Shown: positions 22,976-31,876, counted from the first letter of the stretch. The stretch is DNA of 63,705 nucleotides from Actinomycetota bacterium (GCA_030685215.1 JAUXQB010000024.1:1-63705), one strand, 5' to 3'. The notes: generated by a model not told the origin, from the letters alone. Translations and numbers: made by a program.

Positions 22976-23635
22976 ATGACGCACCCGACCTGGCCGCTGT
23001 ACGACCTGCGGGTCCGCACGCCTCGGCTCGAACTGCGCTACATCGACGACGCGCTCGCGGTGGAGCTGGCGCTGCTGGCCGCGCAGGGCATCCACGAGCC
23101 GGACTTCATGCCGTTCTCGATCCCGTGGACGCAGGAGCCGTCGCCCGCGTTGGAGCGCAACACGATGCAGTTCTACTGGCGCTGCCGCGCGGAGACCACC
23201 GCCACGCATTGGAGCATCAACCTCGCCACCCTCGTCGACGGCGTGGTCGTCGGCACCACCGGCATGATGGCCGAGCAGTTCCCCACGCTCAGGGTCTTCG
23301 AGACCGGCTCATGGCTGGGACGCGCGCACCAGGGCAAGGGCATCGGCAAGGAGATGCGGCTCGCCACGCTGCACCTCGGGTTCCTCGGCCTCGACGCCGA
23401 GGTGGCCACCACCGGCGCGTGGCACGACAACGGCCCGTCGCTCGGTGTCACCAACAGCCTCGGCTACACCCCGGTCGGGCATCGCCGGATGGTGCGACTC
23501 GGTGAGTCGTCGACCCTGCGCGGCTACGAGATGCTGCGCGACGACTTCGTCGCACGCCTGCGGCGCGACGACGTGGCGCTGCACGGCATCGAGGGCACAC
23601 GCGACGTGCTCGGCCTCGACACCCCGTCGACCTGA
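22976..23635 (+). CDS. GNAT-family N-acetyltransferase (RimJ/RimL-like)
   Basis: A 219-residue protein: VRTPRLELRYIDD is the opening strand typical of RimJ-type acetyltransferases, GSWLGRAHQGKGIGKEMR (residues about 110-127) the acetyl-CoA pyrophosphate loop, and NSLGYTPVGHR the C-terminal arm. It probably acetylates a protein N-terminus, an amino acid or an antibiotic-like amine. The ATG at 22976 is preceded only by the hairpin at 22942-22965, with no clear promoter or strong ribosome site, so it may be read through from the ferritin-like gene. It converges on the glutamine synthetase-like gene with a 10-bp gap. Confidence 0.82.
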   Translation: MTHPTWPLYDLRVRTPRLELRYIDDALAVELALLAAQGIHEPDFMPFSIPWTQEPSPALERNTMQFYWRCRAETTATHWSINLATLVDGVVVGTTGMMAEQFPTLRVFETGSWLGRAHQGKGIGKEMRLATLHLGFLGLDAEVATTGAWHDNGPSLGVTNSLGYTPVGHRRMVRLGESSTLRGYEMLRDDFVARLRRDDVALHGIEGTRDVLGLDTPST

Positions 23636-23645
23636 CCGCCCGGGG

Positions 23646-24959
23646 TCAGTAGAACGGGAGGTACTCGGTGAGCTCCCAGTCGGTGACCTCGTCGTCGACC
23701 CAGCTGTTGCCGGCGGCCTCCCAGCGCGCGAGCTCGTCCTTGCGGATGGCGAGGTAGGCGCGGGTGAGGTCGGCGCCCATCGCCTCGCACAGCACGGCAT
23801 CGGCTTCGAACGCGGCCACCGCATCGGCCAGCGTGTGCGGCGTGTGCCGATCGGTGTTGGGGCTCTCGTCGCCGTCGCCGGACTGCGGCGCACCGCACTC
23901 GAGCCCGTCGACCACACCCAGCAGGGCCGCGTTGAGCATGACCGCGGCCGCGAGGTACGGGTTGGCGCTGCCACACGGCATGCGGTTCTCGATGCGCGTG
24001 GCAGCGCCGCGCTCGCCGGGCACGCGGAACGTGCTGCTGCGGTTGTCGAGGCCCCAGTTGGCCCAGTAGCCGGCGATGATGCCGGGAATGAGGCGGCGAT
24101 AGCTGTTGACCGTGGGGGCGGACATGACGGCCAGACCCTCGTGGTGCGCGATGAGACCGCCGAGGCACTGACGGGCCAGCGACGACAGGCCGTGCTCGGC
24201 GTTGGGATCCGCGAACGCATTGGTGCCGCCGCCCACCGGGACGAGCGAGAAGTTGATGTGCAGGCCGCTGCCGACCAACTGCGCATTGGGGCGCCCCATG
24301 TACGTGGCGCAGTAGCCCTTGCGCGCCGCCAGCTCGCGGGTCATCTCCTTGCAGATGAACGCTCGGTCGCTGGCATCCATCGCCGGCCCGTACTTCATGT
24401 TGAGCTCCATCTGGCCCGGATGGAACTCGCCCATCACGCCTTCCAGATCCAGCTCGCACTCCTCCGCGGCGTCGAAGAAGTCGAACATCAAGCCGGTGGT
24501 GTCGCCACCGCTGCCCACGCCGTACACGCGGTGCGACGGGATGTCGAGCGGGCCGAAACCGCCCGGCGCGTCGGCGTCGGGCTGCAGCACGTAGAACTCC
24601 ATCTCGAAGCCGAGCATCGGCTCGTAGCCGAGCGCACGCCATGCATCGACGGCTCGCTGGAGCGCGTTGCGCGGACCGATGGCGAGCGGCTCACCGTTGA
24701 ACTCGAGGTCGGCGATGACGACATCGGTGTCGATCTCCCACCCCGTGCGTCGGGTCTCGACGAGCGGCACCGTCGACAGGTCGGGGAATCCGACGTCGGC
24801 CGCATAGCCGTCGATGGGCAGGATGTCGCGGTTGATGTTCATGCACAGCGTGGTGACCGCATGATGGCCGTGCTCGTGCAGCCGACGCGCCGGCACGTAC
24901 CTGCCGTGCGACAGCCCGTTGAGATCGCTCCACATGACTCGTACTCGTCGGTTCCCCAT
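23646..24959 (-). CDS. Glutamine synthetase-like gamma-glutamyl ligase
   Basis: A 437-residue glutamine synthetase-fold protein with the expected metal and substrate motifs: FEMEFYVL (first Glu pair), GEFHPGQMELN, GSGLHINFSL, NSYRRLIPG and the Arg-rich NRSSTFRVPGERGAATRIENR. It is shorter than housekeeping GlnA (about 470) and lies divergent to an amine/amino-acid transporter, glutamine amidotransferase and P450 genes, so it more likely gamma-glutamylates an amine (as AtdA1-, IpuC- or PuuA-type enzymes do) than makes glutamine. ATG 24959 is selected because it starts the conserved beta-grasp strand (NRRVRVMWSDLNG) and follows a TATCGT box by 10 nt. Confidence 0.82.
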   Translation of the reverse strand: MGNRRVRVMWSDLNGLSHGRYVPARRLHEHGHHAVTTLCMNINRDILPIDGYAADVGFPDLSTVPLVETRRTGWEIDTDVVIADLEFNGEPLAIGPRNALQRAVDAWRALGYEPMLGFEMEFYVLQPDADAPGGFGPLDIPSHRVYGVGSGGDTTGLMFDFFDAAEECELDLEGVMGEFHPGQMELNMKYGPAMDASDRAFICKEMTRELAARKGYCATYMGRPNAQLVGSGLHINFSLVPVGGGTNAFADPNAEHGLSSLARQCLGGLIAHHEGLAVMSAPTVNSYRRLIPGIIAGYWANWGLDNRSSTFRVPGERGAATRIENRMPCGSANPYLAAAVMLNAALLGVVDGLECGAPQSGDGDESPNTDRHTPHTLADAVAAFEADAVLCEAMGADLTRAYLAIRKDELARWEAAGNSWVDDEVTDWELTEYLPFY

Positions 24960-24969
24960 AGTGACGGCG

Positions 24970-24975
24970 ACGATA
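24970..24975 (-). promoter_or_regulatory. TATCGT -10-like box of the glutamine synthetase-like gene
   Basis: TATCGT followed by 10 nt and ATG 24959. The 14-nt string TATCGTCGCCGTCA is repeated in front of the lipoprotein gene at 58.7 kb. Confidence 0.45.
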
Positions 24976-25021
24976 GCAAACCGCGCCGCACCGATCGTTA
25001 GGTCACGAACGACTTTTGAAC

Positions 25022-25027
25022 TACCAT
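25022..25027 (+). promoter_or_regulatory. Possible -10 box (TACCAT) of the liv operon
   Basis: TACCAT, 50 nt before ATG 25078, with only a weak -35 match (TTAGGT, 24998-25003). The leader carries the strong ribosome site AGGGGGAG 3 nt upstream of ATG. A leadered start here contrasts with the leaderless starts elsewhere. Confidence 0.35.
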
Positions 25028-25077
25028 TCGGCACGATCACTCACCGCCGCCACAGGCGAGACAGTTCAGGGGGAGCC

Positions 25078-26346
25078 ATGAAGAAGCGAATCATTCCGGC
25101 CGTGCTCATGTCGTTGAGCATCGTCGCTGCCGCATGCAGCGACGACGAGACCACCAGCGACACCACCACCGCGCCGGTCGAGACGAGTGCCGACAGCACC
25201 ACACCGCCCGAGACCACCCCGGGCGAGACGATGCCGATCGACAACACCGTGCCGTCCGCCGATTGTGCGCTCGATGCTCCGCTGAAGATCGGCTTCGCCG
25301 CCGACCTCGGCGAGCTCGGCGCGTTCAGCGACCAGCCCGGCTCCGAAGCCGCGCAGGTGATGGTCGACATGATCAACGACGCCGGCGGCGTCGGCGGCCT
25401 CCCCGTCGAGTACGTGGTGAAGGACATCCAGGGCGACCCGGCAGCCACCCAGCGCGCCGCACAGGAGCTGCTCGACGAGGGCGTCAACGCCATCATCGGC
25501 CCGCCCTTCGCCAGCACCGGCGCCCCGCTGCTCGATGCGGTCGACGGCGCGGCTCCCATCGTCTTCATGGCATCCACCGACCCGGCACTCGCCGACCCGT
25601 CGCGTGGCGCCTTCCTCGCCTCGTTCAGCGACCAGGTGCAGGCGGCCGCCATGGCCGAGTTCGCCATCGCCGAGGGCAACATGAGCGCCGTCACCTTCAG
25701 CAGCACCGACGACGTCTACTTCTCGGGCAACCCGGAGTACTTCACCGAGGTGTTCGAGGGTGCCGGCGGCGAGGTGTTGGAGGACTACGCCTACAGCCTC
25801 GCGGACAGCGACTTCTCGACGCAGGTGAACGCCATTGCCGATCTGGCCGAGCCGCCTGCGGTGCTGTTCACCGCAATGGTGATGCCGCAGACGCAGACGC
25901 TGCTCGAGCAGCTCGACGCCGCCGGACTCGGCGACATCGTGGTGCTCGGTGTCGACGGCTTCGATGCCACGGTGGTGTGGAGCGCCGGTGAAGTCGCCGA
26001 CGGCGTGTTCTTCGCCGCTCACACGTTCCAGCAGGACAGCAACGGCGTGCAGCAGTTCCTCGACGACGCCGCAGCCGCCGGCGCCAACATCGAGACCATC
26101 AGCTTCGGCGCACTCGCCGCCGACGCCGTGCAGATCCTCGCTGCCGCAGCCACCGAGGCCTGCTCGGTCGACGCCGCCACGCTGATCAGCACCATCGACA
26201 CACTGGTCAACGTGCCGGTCACCACCGGCACCGTCACCTACAGCGGCACCGGTGGAGTGCCCGAGAAGGACGTCGTCATCCTCGGTGTCGAAGGTGGCGA
26301 GCCGGTGTTCGTCGAGGCGCTGCGCCCCGAGAACATCCCCAGCTGA
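25078..26346 (+). CDS. livK: ABC transporter substrate-binding lipoprotein, branched-chain amino acid type
   Basis: A 422-residue type 1 periplasmic-binding protein. The signal peptide ends in VAAAC with Cys20 as lipid anchor; a Thr/Asp-rich spacer (residues 21-60) precedes the two-lobed domain, recognisable by LKIGFAADLGELGAFSDQPG, MINDAGGVGGLPVEYVVKDIQGDP and GPPFASTGAPLLD. It captures a ligand outside the membrane for the LivFHMG transporter encoded immediately downstream. The strong AGGGGGAG site and first position suggest the highest expression in the operon. Substrate is not fixed by sequence: this family also binds urea, aromatic acids and short amides. Confidence 0.88.
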   Translation: MKKRIIPAVLMSLSIVAAACSDDETTSDTTTAPVETSADSTTPPETTPGETMPIDNTVPSADCALDAPLKIGFAADLGELGAFSDQPGSEAAQVMVDMINDAGGVGGLPVEYVVKDIQGDPAATQRAAQELLDEGVNAIIGPPFASTGAPLLDAVDGAAPIVFMASTDPALADPSRGAFLASFSDQVQAAAMAEFAIAEGNMSAVTFSSTDDVYFSGNPEYFTEVFEGAGGEVLEDYAYSLADSDFSTQVNAIADLAEPPAVLFTAMVMPQTQTLLEQLDAAGLGDIVVLGVDGFDATVVWSAGEVADGVFFAAHTFQQDSNGVQQFLDDAAAAGANIETISFGALAADAVQILAAAATEACSVDAATLISTIDTLVNVPVTTGTVTYSGTGGVPEKDVVILGVEGGEPVFVEALRPENIPS

Positions 26347-26350
26347 CCCG

Positions 26351-26356
26351 TAGGGT
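26351..26356 (+). promoter_or_regulatory. TAGGGT box, 7 nt before livF
   Basis: TAGGGT followed by CGGAGAC and ATG 26364, in the 17-bp livK-livF gap. GGAG in the spacer may instead be a ribosome site on the operon mRNA, so an internal promoter is uncertain. Confidence 0.35.
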
Positions 26357-26363
26357 CGGAGAC

Positions 26364-27086
26364 ATGCTCGAGGTCGACCAGATCACGACGCGCTACGGCG
26401 CGATCACCGCGCTGCACGCCGCCTCGCTCGAGGTGCGCGCGGGTGAACTGGTCGCCCTCGTCGGCCCCAACGGGGCCGGGAAGACCACGTTGCTCAACAC
26501 GGTGGCCGGGCTGTTGCGCCCGGCCACCGGCAACGTGCGGTTCGACGGCAACGACATCACCGGAGCCGAGCCGGCGAGCCTGGTGCGCGCGGGCCTGGCA
26601 CTCGTGCCCGAGCACCGCCGCATCTTCAAGGACCTCACGGTCGAGGAGAACCTCCGCCTGGGCGGCAGCACGGCCACCAAGCTCGATCGCCTCGCCAGGC
26701 TCGACGAAGCGGCCGAGCTGTTCCCCGTGCTGCGCAGCAAGTGGACCACGTCGGCCGGCTTCCTCTCCGGCGGCGAGGCGCAGCAGCTGGCCGTGGCCCG
26801 CGCGCTCATGAGCAACCCGCGGCTGCTGCTGCTCGACGAACCGACGCTCGGCCTCGCCCCCACGATGGTCGACGTGGTGTTCGACCTGTTGGAGCGCCTC
26901 CGCGAGCAGGGACGCACGATGCTGGTGGTGGAGCAGAACGCCACGCGGGTGCTCCACCTCGCCGACCGCGGCTACCTGCTGCGCACCGGCAACGTGGTGG
27001 CCACCGGCACCGGCGCCGAGCTGGCCGACAACTCCGCCCTGTTCGACTCGTTCATCGGGCCCGAGTCGCACGGAGGCGACGCGTGA
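26364..27086 (+). CDS. livF: ABC transporter ATP-binding protein LivF-type
   Basis: A 240-residue ABC ATPase with Walker A GPNGAGKTT (about residues 34-42), the LivF-typical LVPEHRRIFKDLTVEENL, signature FLSGGEAQQLAVARAL, Walker B LLLLDEP and a conserved switch region VVEQNA. It is one of the two ATPases needed by the transporter; the other is fused to LivM downstream. Its stop codon overlaps the GTG of livH (GTGA). The gene order livK-livF-livH-livMG differs from the common livK-H-M-G-F order. Confidence 0.9.
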   Translation: MLEVDQITTRYGAITALHAASLEVRAGELVALVGPNGAGKTTLLNTVAGLLRPATGNVRFDGNDITGAEPASLVRAGLALVPEHRRIFKDLTVEENLRLGGSTATKLDRLARLDEAAELFPVLRSKWTTSAGFLSGGEAQQLAVARALMSNPRLLLLDEPTLGLAPTMVDVVFDLLERLREQGRTMLVVEQNATRVLHLADRGYLLRTGNVVATGTGAELADNSALFDSFIGPESHGGDA

Positions 27087-27979
27087 CCAAGCTGCTGCAG
27101 ACCATCGTCGACGGATTGGGAGTCGGCAGCACGTACGCGCTGCTCGCGTTGGGCATCTCGCTCATCTTCGGCGTGATGCACCTCGTCAACTTCGCGCACG
27201 GCGAGCTCATCACCGTGGGCGCGTACACCTCGTACTTCTTCTTCCTCCACGGTGGCAGCTGGTGGTGGATGCCGTTCGTCATCATCGCCAGTGCGATGCT
27301 GGCCTCGGTGGCCACCGAGCTGGTGGCGTTCCGCTGGGTCCGCAACTCCAGCCCGTTCACGCTGCTGCTCACCTCGTTCGCGCTCGAACGCCTCTCGCAC
27401 GCGCTGTGGCAGATCTTCGTCTCCCCGAAGCAGCGTGCGTTCCCCAAGCCCTCGTGGGTGTTCAACCAGTTCAAGATCGCCGGCGTCAGCTTCGAGGTGA
27501 TGGACGTGGTCACCATCGCCGTCACCGCGGCGACACTCGTACTCACCGCCGTCATCTTCAAACGCACACTGTTCGGCATCAGCGTGCGCGGTGCCGCAGA
27601 AGACTTCGACGCCGCGCGATTGATGGGCGTGCGCGCCAATCGGGTCATCTCCGGTGCGTTCGCCTTCGCCGGGTTCCTGGCCGGTGTCGCCGCCTGCCTC
27701 ATCCTGATGCGCAGCCCCGCCGCCGAGCCCAGCATGGGCAGCGACTGGCTGCTGAAGGCGGTCATCGCCGCGGTCATCGGCGGCCTGGGCAGCTTCACCG
27801 GAGCCGTGGTCGGCGGGCTCGTGCTCGGCCTGTTGGAGACGCTCACTCGTGCCTATCTGCCCGACCTCGCCGACGGTTGGGACAAGTTCTCCACCGCGGT
27901 CGTGTTCGTCCTGATCGCACTGTTCTTCGTGGTACGCCCCGACGGCATCTTCAAGGTCTCGCACGCGGAGCGGGTCTGA
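27083..27979 (+). CDS. livH: ABC transporter permease LivH-type
   Basis: A 298-residue membrane protein with about eight helices and the LivH signatures GLGVGSTYALLALGISLIFG, VMHLVNFAHGELITVGAY and the cytoplasmic loop SVRGAAEDFDAARLMGV, which contacts the ATPases. It forms half of the membrane channel with the LivM part of the next gene product. The start is GTG 27083, overlapping the livF stop; its own stop shares a base with the downstream ATG (TGATG). All features match branched-chain amino acid/amide type permeases. Confidence 0.9.
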   Translation: MTKLLQTIVDGLGVGSTYALLALGISLIFGVMHLVNFAHGELITVGAYTSYFFFLHGGSWWWMPFVIIASAMLASVATELVAFRWVRNSSPFTLLLTSFALERLSHALWQIFVSPKQRAFPKPSWVFNQFKIAGVSFEVMDVVTIAVTAATLVLTAVIFKRTLFGISVRGAAEDFDAARLMGVRANRVISGAFAFAGFLAGVAACLILMRSPAAEPSMGSDWLLKAVIAAVIGGLGSFTGAVVGGLVLGLLETLTRAYLPDLADGWDKFSTAVVFVLIALFFVVRPDGIFKVSHAERV

Positions 27980-29751
27980 TGAACATCGGCCTCGCCAAAG
28001 TCACGCGCAGCACGCTGGCGAGCACCGCGCTCATCGCCATCGTCGCGACACTCGCGATGGCCTACACCTCGGGCGGCGGCGCCAGTCGCGACTCGCTCAT
28101 CGCCGAGATGCTCACCAACTTCATCCTGGTGCTCGGCATGCAGGTGTTCATCGGCAACACCGGTGTGCTCAGCTTCGGCCACATGGCGTTCGCACAGATC
28201 GCCTCCTACGCCACGGCCGTGGTGGCCATCCCCATCGCGGCGAAGGCGAAGTCGTTGCCCGACATCCCGTTCGGTCTCGCCGACGTGGAGGTCGGCGCGT
28301 TCAGCGCCACCCTCATCGCCATCGCGGTCACGATGGTGCTCGGCGCGCTGTTCGGCGTGGCCGTGTGCCGAGCGAGCGGTCTCGCCCCGACGATGATCAC
28401 GCTCGCGGCACTGTTCGTGGTCGACCAGGTGGTGAAGAACTGGAAGGAGCTCACCCGCGGTGCGGGTGGCCTCTCCGGCATCCCGCGGATCGAGGGCAAC
28501 GGGTGGCTGTGGGTGGGCGCGTTCGTCGCACTCGTGGTCGCGCACCTGTTCCAGGAGACGCGCATCGGCCGTTTCGCCATCGCGACCCGCGAGGACGAAC
28601 TGGCTGCGCCGGCACTGGGAATCCGACTGTTCAGCTCGCGTTACGCCGCCTGGGCGGTCAGCATGGGCCTCACCGCGCTGGGCGCCTCGCTCCGCGCGCA
28701 GTCGCTGGGCAGCGTCAACCCCAAGCAGTTCACGCTCGACGCCGGCATCCTCGTGCTGGTGATGCTGGTGGTCGGCGGCATGCACACGGTCAGCGGCGCC
28801 GTGCTCGGCACGGTGCTCATCACCGTCGGCAACGAGATCTTCCGTCAACTGGGCGACCCCCAGCGGCTCGGCATCGAGCGCTTCCCCGACCTGTTCCTCG
28901 GCGGCACGATGTTGCTGGTGATGCTGCTGCGACCGAGCGGCATCCTCGGCGACCGCGACCTCGCAGGCTGGTTGCGACGGCGCATGTACCGCCGTGGTCC
29001 GGCGGTCGAGATCGAGCCGCAGGTGGGTGAGCGTGCGCTCGTCGCGAGCGAGATCGAAGTGCTGTTCGGCGGGTTCGTCGCACTCGACGGGGCCGGGCTC
29101 ACCGTTCGCCCCGGCGAAGTGATCGGCCTCATCGGCCCCAACGGTGCAGGCAAGACGACCCTGTTCAACGTCATCACCGGCATCGTCCCCGAGCAGGCCG
29201 GTCGCGTCGCACTGGGCGATCGCGATCTCACCGACGCGAAGCCCGTCGACGTCGCCCGCGCCGGCCTCGCCCGCACGTTCCAGAACCTGCGGCTGTTCAA
29301 GAACCTCAGCGTGCGCGAGAACGTCGCGCTCACCGCACTGGTCGCCGCCCGCCATCGCGGCCACCGAGCACGACCCGACCCCGACACGTTGCTCGACGAC
29401 GCCGGGCTCACCGAGTGGGCCGACCGTCCGGCCGGCACGCTCGACTACGGCAACCAGCGCCGGCTCGAGCTCGCTCGCGCGGCGGCGCTGGCTCCCGAGT
29501 TCCTGCTGCTCGATGAGCCCACCTCCGGCATGAGCGACCAGGAGAGCCTGGCGATGGTGCAGAGCGTTCGGTCGGTCGCCGCGCGCATCGGCGCCGGTGT
29601 GCTGGTGATCGACCACGACCTCGGGTTCATCACCCGCATCAGCGACCACATCGTGGTGCTCAACGAAGGGCGGGTGCTCGCCGAGGGCACGCCCGCCGAG
29701 GTGCGCGCCAACCCACTGGTCGCCGAGGCGTACCTCGGTTCGTCCGCCTGA
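27979..29751 (+). CDS. Fused LivM permease-LivG ATPase
   Basis: A 590-residue fusion. Residues about 1-330 are a LivM permease with NTGVLSFGHMAFAQIASY, the coupling loop ATREDELAAPALGI and multiple helices; after a short basic linker, residues about 350-590 form a LivG ATPase with Walker A GPNGAGKTT, DVARAGLARTFQNLRLFKNLSV, signature DYGNQRRLELARAAA, Walker B FLLLDEP and VLVIDHDLGFI. One polypeptide supplies a membrane half and a nucleotide-binding half. LivM and LivG are usually separate proteins, although such fusions are known in some actinobacteria. There is no frameshift or internal stop; the reading frame is continuous. Confidence 0.9.
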   Translation: MNIGLAKVTRSTLASTALIAIVATLAMAYTSGGGASRDSLIAEMLTNFILVLGMQVFIGNTGVLSFGHMAFAQIASYATAVVAIPIAAKAKSLPDIPFGLADVEVGAFSATLIAIAVTMVLGALFGVAVCRASGLAPTMITLAALFVVDQVVKNWKELTRGAGGLSGIPRIEGNGWLWVGAFVALVVAHLFQETRIGRFAIATREDELAAPALGIRLFSSRYAAWAVSMGLTALGASLRAQSLGSVNPKQFTLDAGILVLVMLVVGGMHTVSGAVLGTVLITVGNEIFRQLGDPQRLGIERFPDLFLGGTMLLVMLLRPSGILGDRDLAGWLRRRMYRRGPAVEIEPQVGERALVASEIEVLFGGFVALDGAGLTVRPGEVIGLIGPNGAGKTTLFNVITGIVPEQAGRVALGDRDLTDAKPVDVARAGLARTFQNLRLFKNLSVRENVALTALVAARHRGHRARPDPDTLLDDAGLTEWADRPAGTLDYGNQRRLELARAAALAPEFLLLDEPTSGMSDQESLAMVQSVRSVAARIGAGVLVIDHDLGFITRISDHIVVLNEGRVLAEGTPAEVRANPLVAEAYLGSSA

Positions 29752-30440
29752 TGCGCGCCCTCGTCGTCCAGCACGAACCCGACGGCCCGCCCGGCCTGTT
29801 CGGCGACCATCTCGTTCGCCGCGGCTACGACGTCGACATCCTGCAGGTGATGCAGCCCGGCTCCACGCACAGCGAGGTGCCCTTCCCCGACCCCCGCGCC
29901 TACGACCTCGTGGCGCCGATGGGGGCCGTGGCAGGCGTGTACGACCACCACCTCATCGGGTCGTGGATCCACCGCGAGGTCGAGATGCTGCAGGTCGCGC
30001 TCGACGCCGGCGTACCGCTGTTCGGCATCTGCTTCGGAGCGCAGTCGATCACGATGGCGTTGGGCGGCCACGTCGAACCGGCACCCGCGTACGAGGTGGG
30101 CTGGTACACCTACGACCTGGAGCATCCGCACATCGCAGCGGGGCCGTGGTTCACCTGGCACGGCGACCGCTGCGTGCTGCCGCCGGGCGCCACCGAGTTG
30201 GCGCGCACCGAGATGTGCACGCAGGTGTTCCGCCAAGGGCGCGCTGCCGGCGTGCAGTTCCACCCGGAGGTCACCCACGCGATGGTCGCCGGCTGGATGG
30301 CGAAGTGCCCGCCCGAGTACTTCGCCGAGCGCGGCGTGTCGGCCGACGAGATGCTCGAACAGTTCGTGGTCAACGGGCCGCAGGCCGCCATCAACGCCGT
30401 CGAGCTGTTCGACTGGTTCCTCGACGATGTCGCCCGCTGA
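29751..30440 (+). CDS. Class I glutamine amidotransferase-like protein
   Basis: A 229-residue stand-alone class I GATase fold. GICFGAQS contains the nucleophile Cys94 and GVQFHPEVTH the catalytic His/Glu. It has no synthetase domain. Known stand-alone relatives include gamma-glutamyl hydrolases (PuuD-like) and AtdA2/TdnT-type proteins of aniline degradation clusters, which work beside glutamine synthetase-like ligases. Position between the transporter and a P450, and near the divergent glutamine synthetase-like gene, supports a gamma-glutamyl transfer or release role; this is inference. Its ATG shares a base with the upstream TGA, so it belongs to the liv operon. Confidence 0.82.
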   Translation: MRALVVQHEPDGPPGLFGDHLVRRGYDVDILQVMQPGSTHSEVPFPDPRAYDLVAPMGAVAGVYDHHLIGSWIHREVEMLQVALDAGVPLFGICFGAQSITMALGGHVEPAPAYEVGWYTYDLEHPHIAAGPWFTWHGDRCVLPPGATELARTEMCTQVFRQGRAAGVQFHPEVTHAMVAGWMAKCPPEYFAERGVSADEMLEQFVVNGPQAAINAVELFDWFLDDVAR

Positions 30441-31737
30441 CCCCTCACGACCGGCCCGGCCCGACTCGTTGCCGGGCGTCGACGTCCTCGGCCACGACGT
30501 GTACGAGCGCGGCGTACCGCACGAGGCGTACGACCGCTTCCGCACCGAGGCGCCGGTGGCGTGGGTGAACGAGACCCCTGCCAACGGTCACGACGGCAGC
30601 GGGTTCTGGTCGCTCACCGCACACGAGCACGTGGTGGCGGTGCACAAGGACTGGCGCACGTTCTCCAGCGAGGTCGGCGGCACCGAGATCGAGGAGCTCG
30701 AGCACGACCCGGAAGCACTGGCCGCACGCCGCACGATGCTCGAGACCGACCCGCCTCGGCACACGAAGCTGCGCCAGTTGGTGAACCCCACCTTCAGCAA
30801 GCTCGCGGTCGAGACCTACGCGGCGCACGCCGACGCGCTGGTGGCCGAGGTAATCGACGACGCGCTCGCCGAGACCCGTACGGCCGGCGTGGTCGACGGT
30901 GTGCACGCCGTCGCGCGCGAGCTACCCATCCGCATGATCACGGGGTTGTTGGGCGTGCCCGACGACGACGCACCGCAGCTGTTCCACTGGGCCGACCAGA
31001 TCGTCTACAACGCCGACCCCGACTACTCCCCCGCCGTCAGCGACCGCACCGACACCGACCCGTACCGGCTGCTGCCGTTCCGCAGCCCGGTGTCGGCGAA
31101 GGTGTTCGAGTACGTGCAGCGCCTGGCCACGGCACGACGCGGTGTGCCCAGCGGCGACCTGTTGAGCGTGCTCTCCAACGCGCTCATCGACGGCGAGCCG
31201 CTCACCGAGCGCGAGCAGGGCACGTTCTTCCTGCTGCTCCTCATCGCCGGCAACGAGACCACCCGCCACGCACTCGCGCAAGGTCTGCTCGTGCTGGCCG
31301 AGCATCCCGACGCGTTGGCGCGCCTGCGGGCGGAACCCGAGCTGCTCGACACCGCCACCGAGGAGGTGCTGCGGTGGACGTGCCCGCAGCTGCACTTCCG
31401 CCGTACCGCGACGGTGCACACCGAGCTCGGCGGAGTGCCCATCGCCGCCGGCGACAAGATCGTCACGTGGTACCTCGCCGCCAACTTCGACCCGGCCGTG
31501 TTCGCGTCGCCGAAGGTGTTCGACATCGCCCGCTCGCCGAATCGCCACGTGACGTTCGGCGGCGGCGGGCCGCACCTGTGCCTCGGCCAGTGGATGGCGC
31601 GGTTGGAGGTGCGCACGTTCCTCGCCGAGCTCGCCGCCAAGGTCGAGCGGGTCGAACTGGTCGGTGAGCCGCGCCGAGTGCGCAGCAACTTCATCAACGG
31701 CCTGAAGTCGCTCCCCGTCGCCCTCGTCCCGCGCTGA
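30427..31737 (+). CDS. Cytochrome P450
   Basis: A 436-residue bacterial class I P450. The I-helix oxygen-activation motif AGNETTR is at about residues 274-280, the K-helix ExxR is EVLR, and the heme loop FGGGGPHLCLGQWMARLE carries the thiolate ligand Cys385. Overall style (LETDPPRHTKLRQLVNPTF) resembles the CYP124/125/142 and linalool-hydroxylase-type group. It needs a ferredoxin and reductase, neither of which is in the window. It overlaps the GATase gene by 14 bp and ends the operon, so it is likely co-expressed with the transporter. Substrate unknown: sterol/terpenoid oxidation is the alternative to amine oxidation. Confidence 0.9.
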   Translation: MSPADPSRPARPDSLPGVDVLGHDVYERGVPHEAYDRFRTEAPVAWVNETPANGHDGSGFWSLTAHEHVVAVHKDWRTFSSEVGGTEIEELEHDPEALAARRTMLETDPPRHTKLRQLVNPTFSKLAVETYAAHADALVAEVIDDALAETRTAGVVDGVHAVARELPIRMITGLLGVPDDDAPQLFHWADQIVYNADPDYSPAVSDRTDTDPYRLLPFRSPVSAKVFEYVQRLATARRGVPSGDLLSVLSNALIDGEPLTEREQGTFFLLLLIAGNETTRHALAQGLLVLAEHPDALARLRAEPELLDTATEEVLRWTCPQLHFRRTATVHTELGGVPIAAGDKIVTWYLAANFDPAVFASPKVFDIARSPNRHVTFGGGGPHLCLGQWMARLEVRTFLAELAAKVERVELVGEPRRVRSNFINGLKSLPVALVPR

Positions 31738-31778
31738 CCCGCGAGTCGGTCGCGCTCCTGCACACGGATCGTCGCGGA

Positions 31779-31848
31779 GCTTCTCGGGCCGAATCGTCCC
31801 GGAACCCGGGACGATTCCGGGTGAACTTGCGACCACAACGATCGGTGA
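31779..31848. repeat. 70-bp dispersed palindromic repeat, copy 1
   Basis: Starts GCTTCTCGGGC and ends ACAACGATCGGTGA. It contains a perfect 12-bp stem, GAATCGTCCCGG (31791-31802) with 31806-31817, around AAC. Copy 2 at 63268-63337 is the same length and matches at 59 of 70 positions. This copy lies between the P450 stop and the F420/FMN-protein stop, where it could also terminate transcription. Confidence 0.85.
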
Positions 31849-31876
31849 CCGGGGCGAACGGGGACACGTCGACCTA

